NCBI RefSeq assembly: GCF_039522585.1
Contig: NZ_BAAADR010000014.1
DNA from: Bisbaumannia salifodinae
GTDB taxonomy: Bacteria; Pseudomonadota; Gammaproteobacteria; Pseudomonadales; Halomonadaceae
Reading direction: 5' to 3' (one strand)
Length of the DNA stretch: 64,000 nt
The notes below the pieces were generated by a model. That model did not search any database. It was not told the origin of the DNA and was given only the letters and a program-made list of their open reading frames with translations. Below are positions 8,310 to 16,491 of this stretch, one piece after another. The position numbers were made by a program, and so were the translations under genes. Each line of letters starts with the position of its first letter. The stretch's first letter is position 1.

Positions 8310-9094
8310 GCGTCATCCTCCGCCAGGGTGTTCTCCAGGGGCTGGGAGACCGGCAGCCGCAGCAGCTCCGGCGCCCGCTGATCGCGGGCCATACGCAGGC
8401 CCTGGCGCACCTGGCGTCGTTCGGCGTCATCCAAGGCGACCCAGTTCCCCTGCTCCGCCAGCCAGACGCCGCCCTGGCGTCCATCCGGCGTCAGGTAGTA
8501 GAAACCGACGCGCCCCAGGCGAAGGAAGTCCACCTCACGGCGCGCCTCCCCGTCCAGGTAACCGCGCCAGGCATCCAGCTCACGCCCATACTCGAGCTCG
8601 GTGCGCCAGGTTGCCAGGATGCGCTCCAGGCGCTCGGCGTCATTGAGATCGGGGTCGGCGAGACTCGCCTCCAGGGCGGTGACGCGGGCCTGGCGCTGTT
8701 CCCGCAGGAAGGGCAGATCGGCCGCCACCCAGGCATCGAGGCGCTCGATCAGCGCCTCCTGCAGCTCGGGCAGTGCCTCCCGGGTATCGGCCAGGGCATC
8801 GAGTGCCGCCTCGCGGCGGTCGAGGCGCTCGCTCCGAGTGGCGAGGCCCGGTGCCAGGCGATCGCTCTCCTGGCGCAGGCGTCGCGTCTCCGCCTCCAGG
8901 CCCCGCAGCTCCTCGAGCATGGCGCGACTCTCGTCATCGGCGGCATCGATGCGCGCCTGCCATGCCGCCTGAGCCCGCTGGGCCTCCAGGCTCTCGGCCA
9001 GGGGCGTCTCCGCCGACGCAGGCATGGCCAGGATCAGGCCCAGCAATCCCCCTAGCCAGTGGATACGCCATGACTCTCTGGCGGTAATCTTCAC
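8306..9094 (-). CDS. DUF3450 periplasmic coiled-coil protein
   Basis: First gene of the TonB2-type operon. The 262-aa product has a signal peptide ending near PASAE (residue 29) and then long charged helices expected to form coiled coil. A C-terminal region contains FYYLTPDGRQGGVW, as in DUF3450 proteins always found beside TtpC/ExbB2. Its job is unknown; it probably helps assemble or regulate the channel complex. The start is a GTG at 9094 with a good GGGAGG Shine-Dalgarno. The last 4 bp overlap the next gene. A Fur-like box lies about 50-70 bp upstream. Confidence 0.82.
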   Translation of the reverse strand: MKITARESWRIHWLGGLLGLILAMPASAETPLAESLEAQRAQAAWQARIDAADDESRAMLEELRGLEAETRRLRQESDRLAPGLATRSERLDRREAALDALADTREALPELQEALIERLDAWVAADLPFLREQRQARVTALEASLADPDLNDAERLERILATWRTELEYGRELDAWRGYLDGEARREVDFLRLGRVGFYYLTPDGRQGGVWLAEQGNWVALDDAERRQVRQGLRMARDQRAPELLRLPVSQPLENTLAEDDA

Positions 9095-9143
9095 TCTCGC
9101 CTCCCTGAAATGATGATCGAGCGGTGCAATACGCTAACCCGAA

Positions 9144-9164
9144 CAATAATAATTATCAATCATC
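9144..9164 (-). promoter_or_regulatory. Candidate Fur box upstream of the TonB2 operon
   Basis: The minus strand reads GATGATTGATAATTATTATT, which fits three Fur hexamers (GATAAT-like) in direct and inverted order. It is the most AT-rich spot in the area and lies 50-70 bp before the DUF3450 GTG, where a promoter is expected. No convincing -35/-10 pair was separable from the box itself. Iron repression of the whole cluster is the likely consequence. Confidence 0.6.
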
Positions 9165-9182
9165 TCGAGTGGTCATAACCGC

Positions 9183-9212
9183 AAAAAGCCGGCCCCCAAA
9201 TGGGGGCCGGCT
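9183..9212 (-). terminator. Rho-independent terminator of etfBA
   Basis: On the minus strand a perfect 12-bp stem (AGCCGGCCCCCA, loop TT, TGGGGGCCGGCT) runs into TTTTT. It lies beyond the three etfA-tail copies, so these copies are part of the etfBA 3' UTR. Confidence 0.85.
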
Positions 9213-9238
9213 CCGGTCTATGGAAGGTCCGATCTTCC

Positions 9239-9533
9239 TTACAGTTTCTGCTCGAGCTTCGGCAGGGCGCCGAAGAGATCCGCCACCAGGCCGCTAACTG
9301 TCGAGAGCGCCACCTGGGAGGTTTCCAGGTGGACCGCCTTACAGCTTCTGCTCGAGCTCCGGCAGGGCCTGGAACAGGTCCGCGACCAATCCACCGACTG
9401 TCGAGAGCGCCACCTGGGAGGTTTTCCAGGTGGACCGCCTTACAGCTTCTGCTCCAGCTCCGGCAGCGCCTGGAACAGGTCCGCGACCAATCCACCGACT
9501 GTCGAGAGCGCCACCTGGAAGATCCGATCTCCC
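9239..9533 (-). repeat. Three tandem diverged copies of the etfA 3' end
   Basis: Downstream of the etfA stop (9534) the last about 20 codons and the TAA recur three times, with stops at 9440, 9339 and 9239 (periods 94, 101 and 100 bp). Each copy still reads, in frame, QVALSTV then (G/S)GLVADLF and LEQKL-stop, against QVADYGLVADLF in EtfA. The furthest copy differs from EtfA mostly by synonymous changes. There is no start codon, so these are gene-end remnants, not separate genes. Confidence 0.85.
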
Positions 9534-10472
9534 TTACAGCTTCTGCTCCAGCTCCGGCAGCGCCTGGAACAGGTCGGCGACTAATCCATAGTCCGCCACC
9601 TGGAAGATCGGCGCCTCCTCGTCCTTGTTGATGGCGACGATCACCTTGGAGTCCTTCATGCCGGCCAGGTGCTGGATGGCCCCCGAGATGCCCACGGCAA
9701 TGTAGAGGTCCGGGGCGACGATCTTGCCGGTCTGGCCGACCTGCATATCGTTGGGCACGAAGCCGGCGTCGACGGCGGCCCGCGAGGCGCCGATGGCCGC
9801 GCCCAGCTTGTCGGCGATGCCGTCGAGCAGCTTGAAGTTCTCGCCGTTGCCCATGCCGCGGCCGCCGGAGATCACCACCCGGGCACTGCCCAGCTCGGGG
9901 CGATCGGACTCGGCCAGTGCTTCCTTGATAAAGGCAGAGCGAGCATTGTCGACCACGGTCTCCACGGCCTCGATGGCGGCGCTGCCGCTCTCTCCTTCAA
10001 CGTCGGCCACGGCATCGAAGGCCGTGGCGCGCACGGTGATCACCTTCAGGGCGTCTTCGCTCTGCACGGTGGCGATGGCGTTACCGGCATAGATGGGGCG
10101 ACGGAAGGTATCGGCACTCTCCACCCCGATGATCTCGGAGATCTGACCGACGTCCTTGAGGGCCGCCAGACGCGGCAGGACGTTCTTGCCGGTGGTGGAG
10201 GCCGCGGCCAGCACATGGCTGTAATCGTCGGCGAGCGCCACCAGCAGGTCGCCCAGCGGCTCGGCCAGTTGGTGGGCATAGACGGCGTGGTCGGCGACGC
10301 GCACCTGGGCCACGCCGTCGAGCTTGGCGGCGGCCTCGGCCACGGCGCTCACGCCTTGGCCGGCCACCAGCACGTGGATATCGCCACCGATCTGCTTCGC
10401 GGCGGCGACCACATGGGCGGTGGCGCTGCTCAGTTGGCCATCATGCTGTTCGGCGAGTACCAGGATGCTCAT
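9534..10472 (-). CDS. etfA: Electron transfer flavoprotein alpha subunit
   Basis: EtfA binds FAD and carries electrons from acyl-CoA and other dehydrogenases to ETF:quinone oxidoreductase. The 312-aa length fits. The C-terminal FAD-binding domain shows VVISGGRGMG, then the region with GASRAAVDAGFVPNDMQVGQ, the Gly-Gln-Thr-Gly segment (GQTGKIVAPDLYIAVGISGA) and IQHLAGMKDS. The start overlaps the etfB stop by 4 bp. The 3' end is followed by three tandem partial copies of itself before the terminator. Confidence 0.96.
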   Translation of the reverse strand: MSILVLAEQHDGQLSSATAHVVAAAKQIGGDIHVLVAGQGVSAVAEAAAKLDGVAQVRVADHAVYAHQLAEPLGDLLVALADDYSHVLAAASTTGKNVLPRLAALKDVGQISEIIGVESADTFRRPIYAGNAIATVQSEDALKVITVRATAFDAVADVEGESGSAAIEAVETVVDNARSAFIKEALAESDRPELGSARVVISGGRGMGNGENFKLLDGIADKLGAAIGASRAAVDAGFVPNDMQVGQTGKIVAPDLYIAVGISGAIQHLAGMKDSKVIVAINKDEEAPIFQVADYGLVADLFQALPELEQKL

Positions 10473-11221
10473 GAGATCACCTTCGCTTCGTTCTTCAGTT
10501 TATCGACCAGCTCGTCCACGGAGCCCACCTTGATGCCGGCCTGACGCTCCGCCGGCGGCTCGACCTTGAGCAGCTTGACCTTGGCCGCCACCTCGACGCC
10601 GAGATCGGCCGGCGACTTGACGTCCAGCGGCTTCTTCTTGGCCTTCATGATGTCCGGCAGCTTGGCGTAGCGCGGCTCGTTCAGGCGCAGGTCGGTGGTC
10701 ACGATGGCCGGAAGCGACAGCTCGACGGTCTGCAGGCCGCCATCGATCTCGCGGGTCACCTGCAGCTTGTCGCCGTCGACCACCACCTCGGAGGCGAAGG
10801 TACCCTGGGGCAGGCCGGCCAGCGCCGCCAGCATCTGGCCCACCTGGTTGTTGTCGCTGTCGATGGCCTGCTTGCCGAGGATCACCAGCCCCGGCTGCTC
10901 CTCTTCGACCACCTTGGCCAGCACCTTGGCGGCGGCCAGGGACTCGACGGGCGCCTCGGTTTGCACATGAATGGCCCGGTCGGCGCCCAGCGCCAGGGCG
11001 GTACGCAGCTGCTCCTGAGCGGCCTTGGGACCCACGGTCACGGCCACGATCTCGCTGGCCACACCCTTCTCTTTCAGGCGCACCGCCTCTTCCACGGCAA
11101 TCTCGCAGAAGGGGTTCATGGCCATCTTGACGTTGGTAAGATCGACGTCGGAGTGGTCCGGCTTGACCCGGATCTTGACGTTGTAGTCGATGACGCGTTT
11201 GACCGCGACGAGTACTTTCAT
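10469..11221 (-). CDS. etfB: Electron transfer flavoprotein beta subunit
   Basis: EtfB pairs with EtfA and binds AMP. The 250-aa product begins MKVLVAVKRVIDYNVKIRVK, as in typical bacterial EtfB. It contains the conserved MNPFCEIAVEEAVRLKEKG stretch, the nucleotide-binding LGADRAIHV region and the signature VTREIDGGLQTVELSLPAIV. The start at 11221 is preceded by GCGAGGA. The operon is etfB-etfA, divergent from the ETF-QO gene across a 448-bp intergenic region. Confidence 0.96.
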   Translation of the reverse strand: MKVLVAVKRVIDYNVKIRVKPDHSDVDLTNVKMAMNPFCEIAVEEAVRLKEKGVASEIVAVTVGPKAAQEQLRTALALGADRAIHVQTEAPVESLAAAKVLAKVVEEEQPGLVILGKQAIDSDNNQVGQMLAALAGLPQGTFASEVVVDGDKLQVTREIDGGLQTVELSLPAIVTTDLRLNEPRYAKLPDIMKAKKKPLDVKSPADLGVEVAAKVKLLKVEPPAERQAGIKVGSVDELVDKLKNEAKVIS

Positions 11222-11314
11222 GGTGTCCTCGCTTGGTTCAGGAAAGTCGAACCCGTGTGGTTAGAACCGGCGGGCTGGTTCTTGTAACCCTTCGTTAGAT
11301 ACTCGGTCGAGCGT

Positions 11315-11345
11315 TTGATAGGCCGCCCGGGTAAAGTGTTGTCAA
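11315..11345 (-). promoter_or_regulatory. Candidate etfBA promoter
   Basis: The minus strand has a consensus -35 TTGACA (plus 11340-11345) and, after 19 bp, TATCAA (plus 11315-11320) as a possible -10. The spacing is slightly long. Start codon is about 95 bp downstream. Confidence 0.35.
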
Positions 11346-11440
11346 TCTGCCACAGCGGGCGGGGTGACGACAACGGCTGAGCCGCCTGAGTCGGCCCTGG
11401 GACAGCCCCGACATCGCCTGGCCGTCCCCCGAGGTCGCCC

Positions 11441-11470
11441 TTGGTAGGGGTGTCTCGGAATTTCTATTAT
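11441..11470 (+). promoter_or_regulatory. Candidate promoter of the ETF:quinone oxidoreductase gene
   Basis: TTGGTA (11441-11446), 18-bp spacer, TATTAT (11465-11470, 5 of 6 consensus). It predicts a 5' UTR of about 190 bases before the GTG start. The rest of the 448-bp etfB/ETF-QO intergenic region shows no gene. Confidence 0.45.
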
Positions 11471-11495
11471 GCATATCATGGCCGAAGACTAGAAG

Positions 11496-11509
11496 CAAAC
11501 GACCGTTTT
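11496..11509. promoter_or_regulatory. PsrA-like operator candidate
   Basis: CAAAC-GACC-GTTTT is close to the PsrA consensus (G/C)AAAC-N2-4-GTTT(G/C) of pseudomonads, a fatty-acid-responsive repressor of beta-oxidation and etf genes. It lies about 25-40 bp after the predicted -10, a repressor position. The motif is short, so this is a suggestion only. Confidence 0.3.
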
Positions 11510-11669
11510 AAATTACGCTGAACGGGTCACGGCCTATCAAGGCCAGGCGGAATCCCGCACAATAGGCCGTCAGGCGACACGAGAAACGCCCTTTGGATGG
11601 TGACTTTCAAGCGACGGTGACGCTTTTCCGGGGCCCTGGGTTTCCCGACGCATTCGAGGAGAGAACAAG

Positions 11670-13334
11670 GTGGAACAGGTAGAACGCGATTCGATGGACT
11701 TCGATGTGGTGATCGTCGGCGCCGGGCCCTCGGGCCTGTCGGCGGCCTGCCGGCTGATGCAGCAGGCCAACGAGGCCGGCCAGGAGCTGACGGTGTGCGT
11801 GGTGGAGAAGGGCTCGGAGGTCGGCGCCCATATCCTCTCCGGGGCGGTCTTCGAGCCCCGCGCCCTGGCCGAGCTCTTCCCCGACTGGGAAGCCCGCGGC
11901 GCCCCCCTGACCACCCCGGCGACCCGCGACGAGGTCTACCTGCTCAAGGATGCCGACAAGGCCCAGAAACTGCCCAATGCCCTGGTACCCAAGTCGATGC
12001 ATAACACCGGCGGCGACCTCACGCGCTATGTGATCAGCGCCGGCAACCTGTGCCGCTGGCTGGCCGAACAGGCCGAGGGCCTGGGGGTGGAGATCTTCCC
12101 CGGCTTCGCCGCCCAGGAGACGCTCGTCGAGGACGGCGTGGTCAAGGGCATCCTGATCGGCGACATGGGCGTGGGTGCCGATGGCCAGCCCAAGGACGGC
12201 CATATGCCCGGCATGGAGCTGCGCGCCAAGTACACCCTGTTCGCCGAGGGCTCGCGGGGCCACCTGGGCAAGCGGCTGATCGAGGCGTTCGACCTCGCCG
12301 CCGGCCGCGACCCCCAGCACTACGGCATCGGCCTCAAGGAGCTGTGGGATATTCCCGCCGACAAGCACGAACCCGGCCTGGTGCTGCATGGCTCCGGCTG
12401 GCCCCTGGACAAGCAGACCCATGGCGGCTGGTTCCTCTATCACGCTGAGAATCACCAGGTGGTGGTGGGGCTGATCATGGACCTCTCCTACCAGAACCCC
12501 TGGCTGTCGCCCTTCGACGAGTTCCAGCGCATGAAGCACCACCCGGTACTGGCCAAGCACCTGGAGGGCGGCAAGCGGGTCGCCTACGGCGCCCGGGCCA
12601 TCACCAAGGGCGGCCTCAACTGCCTGCCGAAGATGACCTTCCCCGGCGGCCTGCTGATCGGCTGCGACGCCGGCACCCTCAACTTCGCCAAGATCAAGGG
12701 CCTGCATACCGCCATGAAGTCGGGCCTGGTGGCCGCCGAGGCGGTCTTCGAAGCCATCGCGACCGGCGACGAGGGTGGCGCCGAGCTGACCGCCTTCACC
12801 GAGAAATGGGAAGCCAGCTGGGCCTACGCCGAACTCAAGGAGAGCGCCAGCTTCGGCCCGGCGATCCACAAGTACGGCACCGTCGGCGGTGGCGCCTACA
12901 ACTTCGTCAACCAGCTGCTCGGCGGCAGGCTGCCCAATGTCCACGACACCACGCCGGATCATGCCGCCCTCAAGCCGGCCAGGGCGTTCGCGAAGATCGA
13001 CTACCCCAAGCCGGATGGCAAGCTCTCCTTCGACAAGCTCTCCTCGGTGTTCCTCTCCAACACCAACCACGAGGAGGACCAGCCCTGCCACCTGAAGCTC
13101 GCCGATGCGGCGCTGCCGATCCGCGACAACCTACCCGAGTATGCCGAACCCGCGCAACGCTACTGCCCGGCGGGGGTCTATGAAGTGGTGGAGGGCGACG
13201 ACGGCACGCCGCAGTTCCAGATCAACTTCCAGAACTGCGTGCACTGCAAGACCTGCGATATCAAGGACCCGGCCCAGAACATCACCTGGGTGGCGCCGGA
13301 AGGCGGCGGCGGGCCCAACTACCCGAATATGTAA
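11670..13334 (+). CDS. Electron transfer flavoprotein-ubiquinone oxidoreductase
   Basis: This 554-aa membrane-associated FAD/4Fe-4S enzyme passes electrons from ETF to ubiquinone. The N-terminus has the FAD dinucleotide fold VVIVGAGPSGLSAA. The middle contains the HTGGWFLYH and GLIMDLSYQNPWLSPFDEFQ segments of the quinone-binding domain. The C-terminal cluster-binding cysteines are at 499, 523, 526 and 529 (NCVHCKTCDIKDP). The start is a GTG (11670) with GAGGAG upstream; an ATG eight codons later is the alternative. It is divergent from etfBA, its electron donor, and is followed by a strong terminator. Confidence 0.96.
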   Translation: MEQVERDSMDFDVVIVGAGPSGLSAACRLMQQANEAGQELTVCVVEKGSEVGAHILSGAVFEPRALAELFPDWEARGAPLTTPATRDEVYLLKDADKAQKLPNALVPKSMHNTGGDLTRYVISAGNLCRWLAEQAEGLGVEIFPGFAAQETLVEDGVVKGILIGDMGVGADGQPKDGHMPGMELRAKYTLFAEGSRGHLGKRLIEAFDLAAGRDPQHYGIGLKELWDIPADKHEPGLVLHGSGWPLDKQTHGGWFLYHAENHQVVVGLIMDLSYQNPWLSPFDEFQRMKHHPVLAKHLEGGKRVAYGARAITKGGLNCLPKMTFPGGLLIGCDAGTLNFAKIKGLHTAMKSGLVAAEAVFEAIATGDEGGAELTAFTEKWEASWAYAELKESASFGPAIHKYGTVGGGAYNFVNQLLGGRLPNVHDTTPDHAALKPARAFAKIDYPKPDGKLSFDKLSSVFLSNTNHEEDQPCHLKLADAALPIRDNLPEYAEPAQRYCPAGVYEVVEGDDGTPQFQINFQNCVHCKTCDIKDPAQNITWVAPEGGGGPNYPNM

Positions 13335-13449
13335 CCCCGCAAGAGGTGGTACCAACGGAGAGGTCGGTTCGCTTAGCTCAGGGACAAAACCCCGACGCGG
13401 CGAACCCGCTCCCCCATCTCGTCCCCCATCTCGTCGATGACCTCGCACC

Positions 13450-13490
13450 AAATCGCCCCCATGGCCAGGCCTTGGGGGCGATTTTTCTTC
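13450..13490. terminator. Bidirectional rho-independent terminator
   Basis: Stem AAATCGCCCCCA / TGGGGGCGATTT (13450-13461 and 13473-13484) followed by T-rich sequence on the plus strand and preceded by matching A on the other. It serves the ETF-QO gene and possibly the convergent aminotransferase gene. The remaining 100 bp to its left hold a looser GGTTCGC/GCGAACC hairpin and no gene. Confidence 0.85.
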
Positions 13491-13554
13491 CAGCCTCAGG
13501 CTTACGGCTTGACGCTCCGGGCCTATCCCGGGCGGTGTAGCCGCGTCTTCCCCC

Positions 13555-14649
13555 TCAGCCCGACAAGGCGTCGCGCAGGGCGTCAACCACCCTCTGCTGC
13601 TGCCCTTCCTCCAGGTAAGGGTGCATGGGCAGGCTGAGGATCCGCTCGCACACCGCCTCGCTGACCGGCAGGTGACAGCGGGGATCGGCCAGGGCCGGCT
13701 GGCGATGCAGCGGCACCGGATAGTGCACGGCGGTGGGAATGCCCGCCTCGGCCAGGCACGCCTGGACCCGGTCGCGCTCGTCCACCTGCAGGCTGTACTG
13801 GGCATGCACACTGGTGTTGCCCGGCGCCACCAGCAGCGGCTCCACCGGCAGGTCGGCCAGCAGGCGGTCGTAGCGCGCGGCTGCCGTCTGGCGCAGCCTC
13901 ACCTCCTCGTCGAACACCTCGAGCTTGACCAGCAGGATCGCTGCCTGGAGCGTATCCAGGCGGCTGTTGAGGCCCAGGCGCGGATGGTAGTGATGCCCCG
14001 CTTCCCCATGACGCGCCAGGCTGCGCAGGCAGTCCGCCAGATCATCCTCATCGGTGAACATCGCCCCGCCATCCCCATAGGCCCCCAGCGGCTTGCTGGG
14101 AAAGAAGCTGGTGGCCGCGACCCGGCTCAGGGCACAGGAGGGGCGCCCATGGCGGCTGGCACCGAAACTCTGGGCAGCATCCTCCACCACCTCGAGGCCA
14201 TGCGTCTCGGCCAGCATGCCGAGCCGCTCCATCTCGGCACACTGGCCAAATAACGAGACCGGCATGATGGCCCGGGTGCGCGGCGTGATCGCCGCCTCGA
14301 CTCGGGCAGGATCGAGCAGGCAAGCATGAGGCTCGATATCCACATAGACCGGCCGGGCCCCGGTCAGGGCCACGCTGCTGGCCGTGGCAACGAAGCTGAA
14401 ACCGGGCACGATCACCTCGTCCCCCGGCCCGATACCGAGCCCCCTCAGGGCGATCTGCAAGGCATCGCTGCCACTGGCACAGGTGATGCAGTGAGCCACC
14501 CCCACCCGCTTCGCCAACCGCGCCTCCAACGCCGTGACCTCCGGCCCCAGCACATAACGGCCATGGGCCAGGACCGCCAGGATAGCAGCCTCCAGGCGTG
14601 GCCCAAGGCATGCCTGCTGGGCGGCCAGGTCGACGAAGGGCATCACCAT
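13555..14649 (-). CDS. DegT/DnrJ/EryC1 sugar aminotransferase, WbpE-like
   Basis: This 364-aa PLP enzyme probably makes an amino group at C3 of a UDP-2-acetamido-3-keto-uronic acid, as WbpE/WlbC does in the di-N-acetylated mannuronate pathway. It starts MVMPFVDLAAQQ, has the substrate loop ASGSDALQIAL, and shows the PLP lysine in SFFPSKPLGAYGDGGA. The ending HYPVPLHRQPAL is typical. It directly follows, and overlaps by 7 bp, a WbpB-like 3-dehydrogenase gene, whose product would be its substrate. ATG at 14643 is an alternative start. No acetyltransferase or epimerase genes accompany the pair. Confidence 0.8.
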   Translation of the reverse strand: MVMPFVDLAAQQACLGPRLEAAILAVLAHGRYVLGPEVTALEARLAKRVGVAHCITCASGSDALQIALRGLGIGPGDEVIVPGFSFVATASSVALTGARPVYVDIEPHACLLDPARVEAAITPRTRAIMPVSLFGQCAEMERLGMLAETHGLEVVEDAAQSFGASRHGRPSCALSRVAATSFFPSKPLGAYGDGGAMFTDEDDLADCLRSLARHGEAGHHYHPRLGLNSRLDTLQAAILLVKLEVFDEEVRLRQTAAARYDRLLADLPVEPLLVAPGNTSVHAQYSLQVDERDRVQACLAEAGIPTAVHYPVPLHRQPALADPRCHLPVSEAVCERILSLPMHPYLEEGQQQRVVDALRDALSG

Positions 14650-15608
14650 GACACCCGCCCATCCCGGACCAGGGCCAGCAGCCGGGGATGGCCCTCGTCG
14701 TCGCCGGGCGCCTCGGGGGTGGCCCGGCGGATGGCATGCACCGTTTCCAGGCTGTGGCGAACCGCCTCGATGCCGAAGCCACGCCCGGCCAGCACCTCGC
14801 GATAGCTGATCGTATGCAGTGCCTCGAAGCCGGTGGAAAACTCGAAGACCTCATCGTCGCAGACGATGGCCCGGTAGGAGGGACGGTGGCCACGCAGCGA
14901 CGCCGGCAGATCCGCGGCATCGATGGAGAGAAACCAACGCACCCGAGCCGTGGCGTATTCCAGATAGCCGGCGACCTTATGGGCATCGCGGTAGTGCACC
15001 ACCAGACGCTCCAGGCCACCGAAGATCAGGGCCAGGATATCGAAGAAATGCACGCCGATATCCGCCTCCACACCGAATGACTTGCGGGGATCGCCCTTCC
15101 AGCTCGCCATGTACCAGGGTCCCCGGGAGGTGATATAGGTCAATTCCACGTCGTACTTGGTGTCCCGCCCCTCCGTCAGCACCCTGGTGCACAGCTCATG
15201 GATCGCCGGATGGTGGCGCAGCTGCATGATGCTGTAGACGCGATGCCCGGTCTCCTCCTCCACAGAGCGCAGCTCGTCGAGCTGCTCGGGCAGCGGCACC
15301 AGCGGTTTCTCGCAGATGACATCGCAACCCAGCTGCAAGCCGGCGACCACATGCGCACTGTGCAGATGATTGGGCGAACAGACCGCCACGTAGTCCAGGG
15401 CGCACTCCCCCTGTCGCCTGAGCCGCCAGGCATGCTCGAGGAAAGACTCGAACTCGGTGAAGAAGGCACAGTCGGGGGAGATGGAGTCGATGATCCCCAC
15501 CGAGTCGTTGATATCGTAGGCCGCCACCAGAGCATGCCCGGTGGCCTGGATCGCCTGCATATGGCGCGGGGCGATATAGCCCGCCGCACCGATCAGCGCA
15601 AAGTTCAT
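14643..15608 (-). CDS. UDP-N-acetylglucosaminuronate 3-dehydrogenase, WbpB/WlbA-like
   Basis: This Gfo/Idh/MocA oxidoreductase of 321 aa should oxidise C3 of UDP-GlcNAcA using NAD. The N-terminal Rossmann motif is FALIGAAGYIAPRHMQAI, the characteristic start of WbpB/WlbA. The catalytic-region EKPL (CEKPLVPL) and ITSRGPWYMASWKGDPRKS are also family hallmarks, as is GVEADIGVHFFD. It is the first gene of a two-gene unit with the WbpE-like aminotransferase. A 58-bp gap separates it from the sulfurtransferase gene upstream. Confidence 0.82.
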   Translation of the reverse strand: MNFALIGAAGYIAPRHMQAIQATGHALVAAYDINDSVGIIDSISPDCAFFTEFESFLEHAWRLRRQGECALDYVAVCSPNHLHSAHVVAGLQLGCDVICEKPLVPLPEQLDELRSVEEETGHRVYSIMQLRHHPAIHELCTRVLTEGRDTKYDVELTYITSRGPWYMASWKGDPRKSFGVEADIGVHFFDILALIFGGLERLVVHYRDAHKVAGYLEYATARVRWFLSIDAADLPASLRGHRPSYRAIVCDDEVFEFSTGFEALHTISYREVLAGRGFGIEAVRHSLETVHAIRRATPEAPGDDEGHPRLLALVRDGRVSW

Positions 15609-15666
15609 CGACCGTCGCCCTTGCCTCGCCTTCGTGATTAAAGGTAGCGGCGATGGCGCTCCCTGC

Positions 15667-16491
15667 CTAATGGGCCACGGGGCGGGCGGGGTCGCGGATC
15701 CAGTCGCTCCAGGAGCCGGCGTAGAGCCGCGGCAGCGGTCGCCCGGCCACGGCGTAGGCGAGAATATTGTGGCAGGCGGTGACCCCCGAGCCACAATAGG
15801 CCACCTCGGCCTCGGGGAGCTCCCGGGCCAGCACCGCGGCGGGCCGGAAGCGCCCCTCGGCGGTCAGGTTGGCGGCGCTGGGACGGCAACAAGCGCCGGG
15901 GATATGCCCCGCCACCGGGTCGATGGGTTCCTCCTCGCCGCGAAAGCGCGCCTCGGCCCGGGCATCCACCAGACTCGGCGACTCGGCCTGCAGGTCTTCC
16001 GCACTGACCCAGGCGCCATCGTCGAAGCGCGGCGTCCAGTCGCCGGGCTCGACCGGGGGCGCCGCCCCGCTCTCCGCCCCGATATCCAAGTCGCCGCCGG
16101 CGGCCTGCCAGGCGCCCAGGCCGCCATCCAGCACCCGCACCGCCGGGTGGCCCGCCCAGCGGGCCAGCATCCACCAGGCCCGGGCCGCCGCCAGTTGGCC
16201 CCCCATGTCGTCATAGAGCACCAGCGTCGCCTCAGGACCGATGCCCAGCCGTTGCAGGCTGGCCGTAAAGGCCTCGCGGCTCGGCAGGGGGTGGCGCCCG
16301 CCCTCCCCCGGCGGCGCCGCCAGGTCGCGGTCCAGGTCCAGGTGCTGGCTGCCCGGCAGGTGACCCTGCCGCCACAGGTCACGCCCCGCCTCGGGCTCCC
16401 CCAGGCGGGCACGACAGTCGAGGATCCGCAGCGGCGCCCCGGTCTCGATCAACCGGTGCAGCTCGTCGGCGGTAAGCAGGGGATGAGTCAT
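15667..16491 (-). CDS. Two-domain rhodanese: thiosulfate/3-mercaptopyruvate sulfurtransferase
   Basis: The 274-aa protein has two rhodanese domains. The first (about residues 1-120) lacks a catalytic Cys, with DDMGGQLAAARAWW in the loop. The second ends in the active-site loop CGSGVTACH, which is the form seen in 3-mercaptopyruvate sulfurtransferases such as SseA. It should transfer sulfane sulfur to thiols or cyanide. The ATG at 16491 overlaps the helicase stop (ATGA), so the longer start seven codons upstream is less likely. Confidence 0.85.
   Translation of the reverse strand: MTHPLLTADELHRLIETGAPLRILDCRARLGEPEAGRDLWRQGHLPGSQHLDLDRDLAAPPGEGGRHPLPSREAFTASLQRLGIGPEATLVLYDDMGGQLAAARAWWMLARWAGHPAVRVLDGGLGAWQAAGGDLDIGAESGAAPPVEPGDWTPRFDDGAWVSAEDLQAESPSLVDARAEARFRGEEEPIDPVAGHIPGACCRPSAANLTAEGRFRPAAVLARELPEAEVAYCGSGVTACHNILAYAVAGRPLPRLYAGSWSDWIRDPARPVAH

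Noticed and set aside
9239..9533. CRISPR-like repeats of about 100 bp downstream of etfA
   Set aside because: The repeats are copies of the etfA coding end including its stop codon, without unique spacers.
13360..13410. A tRNA-like segment with GGTTCGC and TTAGCTCAG
   Set aside because: No cloverleaf can be drawn; only a weak GGTTCGC/GCGAACC hairpin is present.
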